Shown piece by piece: positions 61,201 through 64,000 of a stretch of DNA of 64,000 nucleotides (the stretch's first letter is position 1; every line of letters starts with the position of its first letter). The position numbers and the translations under genes are program-made. The stretch covers positions 30,970,501-31,034,500 of the forward strand of contig NC_134373.1 in the NCBI RefSeq assembly GCF_035582795.1, read 5' to 3'. The notes under the pieces are model-generated. The model had not been told where the DNA came from and did not search any database. It worked only from the letters and a program-made list of their open reading frames with translations. The stretch comes from Mycteria americana. Taxonomy: Eukaryota > Chordata > Aves > Ciconiiformes > Ciconiidae.

Positions 61201-64000
61201 GCTTGTTCATCTGCACATTCACGCTATGGGTGTACAAACATCTAACCTGCTTCTGCTGGGGAAAATGTAAGAGCCTGAGCGCTGCAAGGGTGCCATCTGC
61301 TCCCCGGGAAGCCTGCTGGCTCCCATCCTGGCAGGGAGGGCTGCCTCTGGTCTGCACTGGGGCCCTGTGCAGTTCTCGCAGGCTTCTGTGAAGTCTGACG
61401 ACCACTGCAGCCTGTTGGAGACTTCAACAGGGACTGCAAAAAGCCTAAAAGGAAGAAAAAGCCTGAGATGTCAGCCCCTGTGAAACGCTCCAGGGCTATA
61501 AAGGCCTTGTGCTCTTTGCATGTTTTGGTTACCCCAGGCATCAGTCATGGGATCTGCTCTGTGATTTTCTTGAGACCTCCAGGCTTCCCACTCTCATCTG
61601 CCAGCCTTCCCCACAACACCCAGAGAGACATTTGATGCGGGTCCTCCCAAGGATGTGACTATGGCACTGCAAGGGAGGTTCCTGCACTAGGAGGGAAGGG
61701 TTCAAAACCACCTGGGGCTCCGCCGCTGCCGAAACAAAGGGTTCCTTTGCCTGCTCCTATGCAGGGCCCCTTCCCTGGGAGGGCTGTTTGCAGCCTGGGT
61801 CTTCTCACGTGCAGCTGATACTGTTTCTCAGGGATGCAAAGCCTGCACTGGTGGAGACCGCACTGGGGCAGGATTTGAGCTGGAGAGTTGCAAATTACCT
61901 TTACGTTCATCCCTGCTAATGGACCTAGAGCGTAATGCCAGCTTTTCAACTTTTTCCAGCTGTGTAACTGCTCCCAGCCAAGCCTGGGCAGAGACCAGTG
62001 CTGGAGGATGCTCTGCCTGTGTTCCGATCCCTCGTTAGGGTTCTTCACTCTCTGTTGAAGAGGATCCTCTATGTTCCTATCGCTCAACTTTTCCATCCAT
62101 GTTGTAGAAAGGTTTCCCTTAGGGGACCACATTCAACTTCCCGAGGGAGATGTCTTTTTTTCTAATGAGTGGCCTTGGGGCGTGCCTGGAGTTTTTGGAC
62201 TGTGCAGTGTTATTGTCAAAACTTTGCCTTCTTTTTTTTTTTTTAATTGCTTGTACCTGTTTCTAGTCATATTGATATTCTGCAGCAGCCTCTGTGAGAA
62301 ATAAGGCAGTTCCTTTGTCTGCCTGACTGGTAAGGCTTTTTGCTCTGTCATATTCCACTGAAGTGACAGCAGGTCACTTAATGGTGACAGTGAGATCTTT
62401 GAACATTTATCTGATCTCTGTCAGGACAGTTTCCTCCACTACTTTTGGTTCCAGGTTTTTCCAATTTCAAGTCAGAGAATGTCAGCCTAATTCCAGCTTA
62501 ATCTCACCTGGTTCCCCAGCATACATCTAAGAGGAGACAGGGCTGATATCATGAAAAGAGAGTTACTACAGCTGCCTCATCCATGAGCCCTGAAGGGTTA
62601 TCTTTGACGATAGATTTGAATTATCTTCCCTTTGAGGATGTTGGGGACAAGCAAGAGAGTGCAAGATTCACCAGAATCTCCTGCTGGAGATCTGCCTTGC
62701 TGAGACTTTAGCTCCATAATAGATTCATGTGCATTGAATGATTGAAGTTCCCCAAGGCAGGAGATCCGAGATTATCTCGGAGCTTTTTTTTCAGGATTTG
62801 GGATGTGCTGAGGTCAATCTCTCGGTCTCCAGTGAACAGCTACAATAGCTTCTTGCTGCCAGACCAAAGCCGGTGCTCCCTTTCAGATGTGTTCTGGGTC
62901 ACATAGTGGAGACCCACGTTGAACGCCCCTTCTCCATCGTCGCTTCTGTTAAGGACAACCAGGAATGTACAAGAACACCGTAAAGGAGATCTCTGTTCGC
63001 TAAAGCAGAAGTCTCTGCCCTCTAAAGTATTTGCTCTTCATCTCCCCGTGCTTTTTTCAGGCTTTCCCACCCAGGCTGCTGACTCTTAAATTAAAGTAGC
63101 TATTCCTTCTCTCCTTGGGACCTGATCTCACAGGGGGCTCTTAATCCAGTGTTGTGTTTTCTTGTGTCTCTGCCTTGAGCTCAAAACTACATGGACTCTA
63201 TGAGGAAGACTGCCTGTTGTTGTTGTTTTCCTGGTAAATGACCAGCAAGACTCATTCTAAATTATTGTTAAAGGTCATTTATGAGTTCTGATAAATCAAG
63301 GGAGTAATCTGACTTTCTCCCCCCCCTGCCATGGTACTTCCAGAGAGGCTTGCTTGTACTAGCAGGGTAAGTTCAGTGGGCAGGGGTCTTGAAAAGTAAT
63401 CTTAGTATTGTCAGCCATGACTTCTGAGAGGCATAAAAATATTATGGAGCCCTAGGATGGCCAGTTTGGAACAAATAATTGCTTTCTTGGCTTACAGACA
63501 GTGCTGTTCCCAAGTACCCTGGGTTATAATAGCATTTTGTCAGGGTTTGTTAATCAGGAATGGAAAAATACAGCACAACTAATCTCCAGGGCTGCCAAGT
63601 AAGATATGTACATGTGATACTGAAAGACCTGCAACTTCCCAGGAGAGGGATCATCCAGTTCAGAAAGGTGCCTGGGGATTATGGAAACCCACTGTTTTGT
63701 CAGTGGGCTGACATTCCTTGCCCTTCCTCTGCAGGCTCACCCCACAGCATGAGCGCTTGCGGGGCCACAGAGACTGTTCTGTGCTCATGCTCGCTTTCAA
63801 CACCTGTAATTTAAAGGCAGGCAAGCAGCTGAGCACACACCGGATACATCAAAGATAAATAACATTGGAAGCACAACCTCTGTCTAGTTTGACAGGTTCA
63901 ACAATTGGGCCGTCGCTTCCTGTAGCAGGCTGTCCCAGATCAAAGAGCTTGTGCTGTTCCCTGGCCACAGGTTTTTTAGGACAGGGCTACAGCACCAAGT
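58300..64000. other. Region downstream of TSN, no gene recognised
   Basis: 5.7 kb of T/G-leaning plus-strand sequence after the TSN poly(A) signal. I find no recognisable protein family, CR1 copy, RNA gene or CpG island. Simple T-runs occur at about 58,491-58,508 and 62,230-62,244. ORFs up to 157 codons (minus strand, 61,659-62,132) show no conserved features. In human, the sequence beyond TSN is gene-poor, which fits an empty stretch here. Confidence 0.65.

Noticed and set aside
61659-62132. 157-codon minus-strand ORF downstream of TSN
   Set aside because: No domain, no neighbouring exon structure and no similarity that I recognise; length is within chance for this composition.

Overview
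The window is vertebrate nuclear DNA and almost certainly avian. Three neighbouring genes can be read: CLASP1 (5' end only, minus strand), NIFK (complete, minus strand) and TSN/translin (complete, plus strand). The same gene order is known on human 2q14. The recognisable interspersed repeats are CR1 (chicken-repeat-1) LINEs, the dominant retroelement of bird genomes. I cannot name the species.

Layout: 1-16,572 is CLASP1 intron 2, with two old CR1-type fragments and a segment of reversed strand composition. 16,573-17,047 is CLASP1 exon 2, made of a 280-nt 5'UTR with three upstream ORFs followed by the first 65 codons. 17,048-29,483 is CLASP1 intron 1. About 28,800-29,932 is the CLASP1 CpG-island promoter with non-coding exon 1. 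29,933 to about 32,060 is a 5'-truncated CR1 on the minus strand that still has an open frame of 685 codons; its 3' end abuts the CpG island. About 32,060-43,300 is intergenic, with no recognisable gene. 43,701-49,362 is NIFK (6 coding exons, 285 aa); its last intron holds a second CR1 in the opposite orientation. 49,363-49,825 is a 463-bp shared bidirectional CpG-island promoter between NIFK and TSN. 49,826-56,931 is TSN (6 coding exons, 229 aa), with a 3'UTR to a poly(A) signal at 58,259. 58,300-64,000 is downstream non-coding DNA.

The three genes do different housekeeping jobs: microtubule plus-end stabilisation (CLASP1), nucleolar rRNA maturation and Ki-67 binding (NIFK), and nucleic-acid binding within the translin/TRAX (C3PO) complex (TSN). 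Only NIFK and TSN are directly coupled, through a head-to-head promoter. All exon junctions given here were placed by hand from splice consensus plus reading-frame continuity.

I found no evidence of an undescribed biological system. The oddities most worth a second look are a near-perfect 28-bp hairpin in TSN intron 2, an 80-nt G-quadruplex-prone TSN intron 1, X-box-like motifs in both CpG islands, a CR1 sitting at the edge of the CLASP1 promoter, and a 1.9-kb segment of reversed skew in CLASP1 intron 2.
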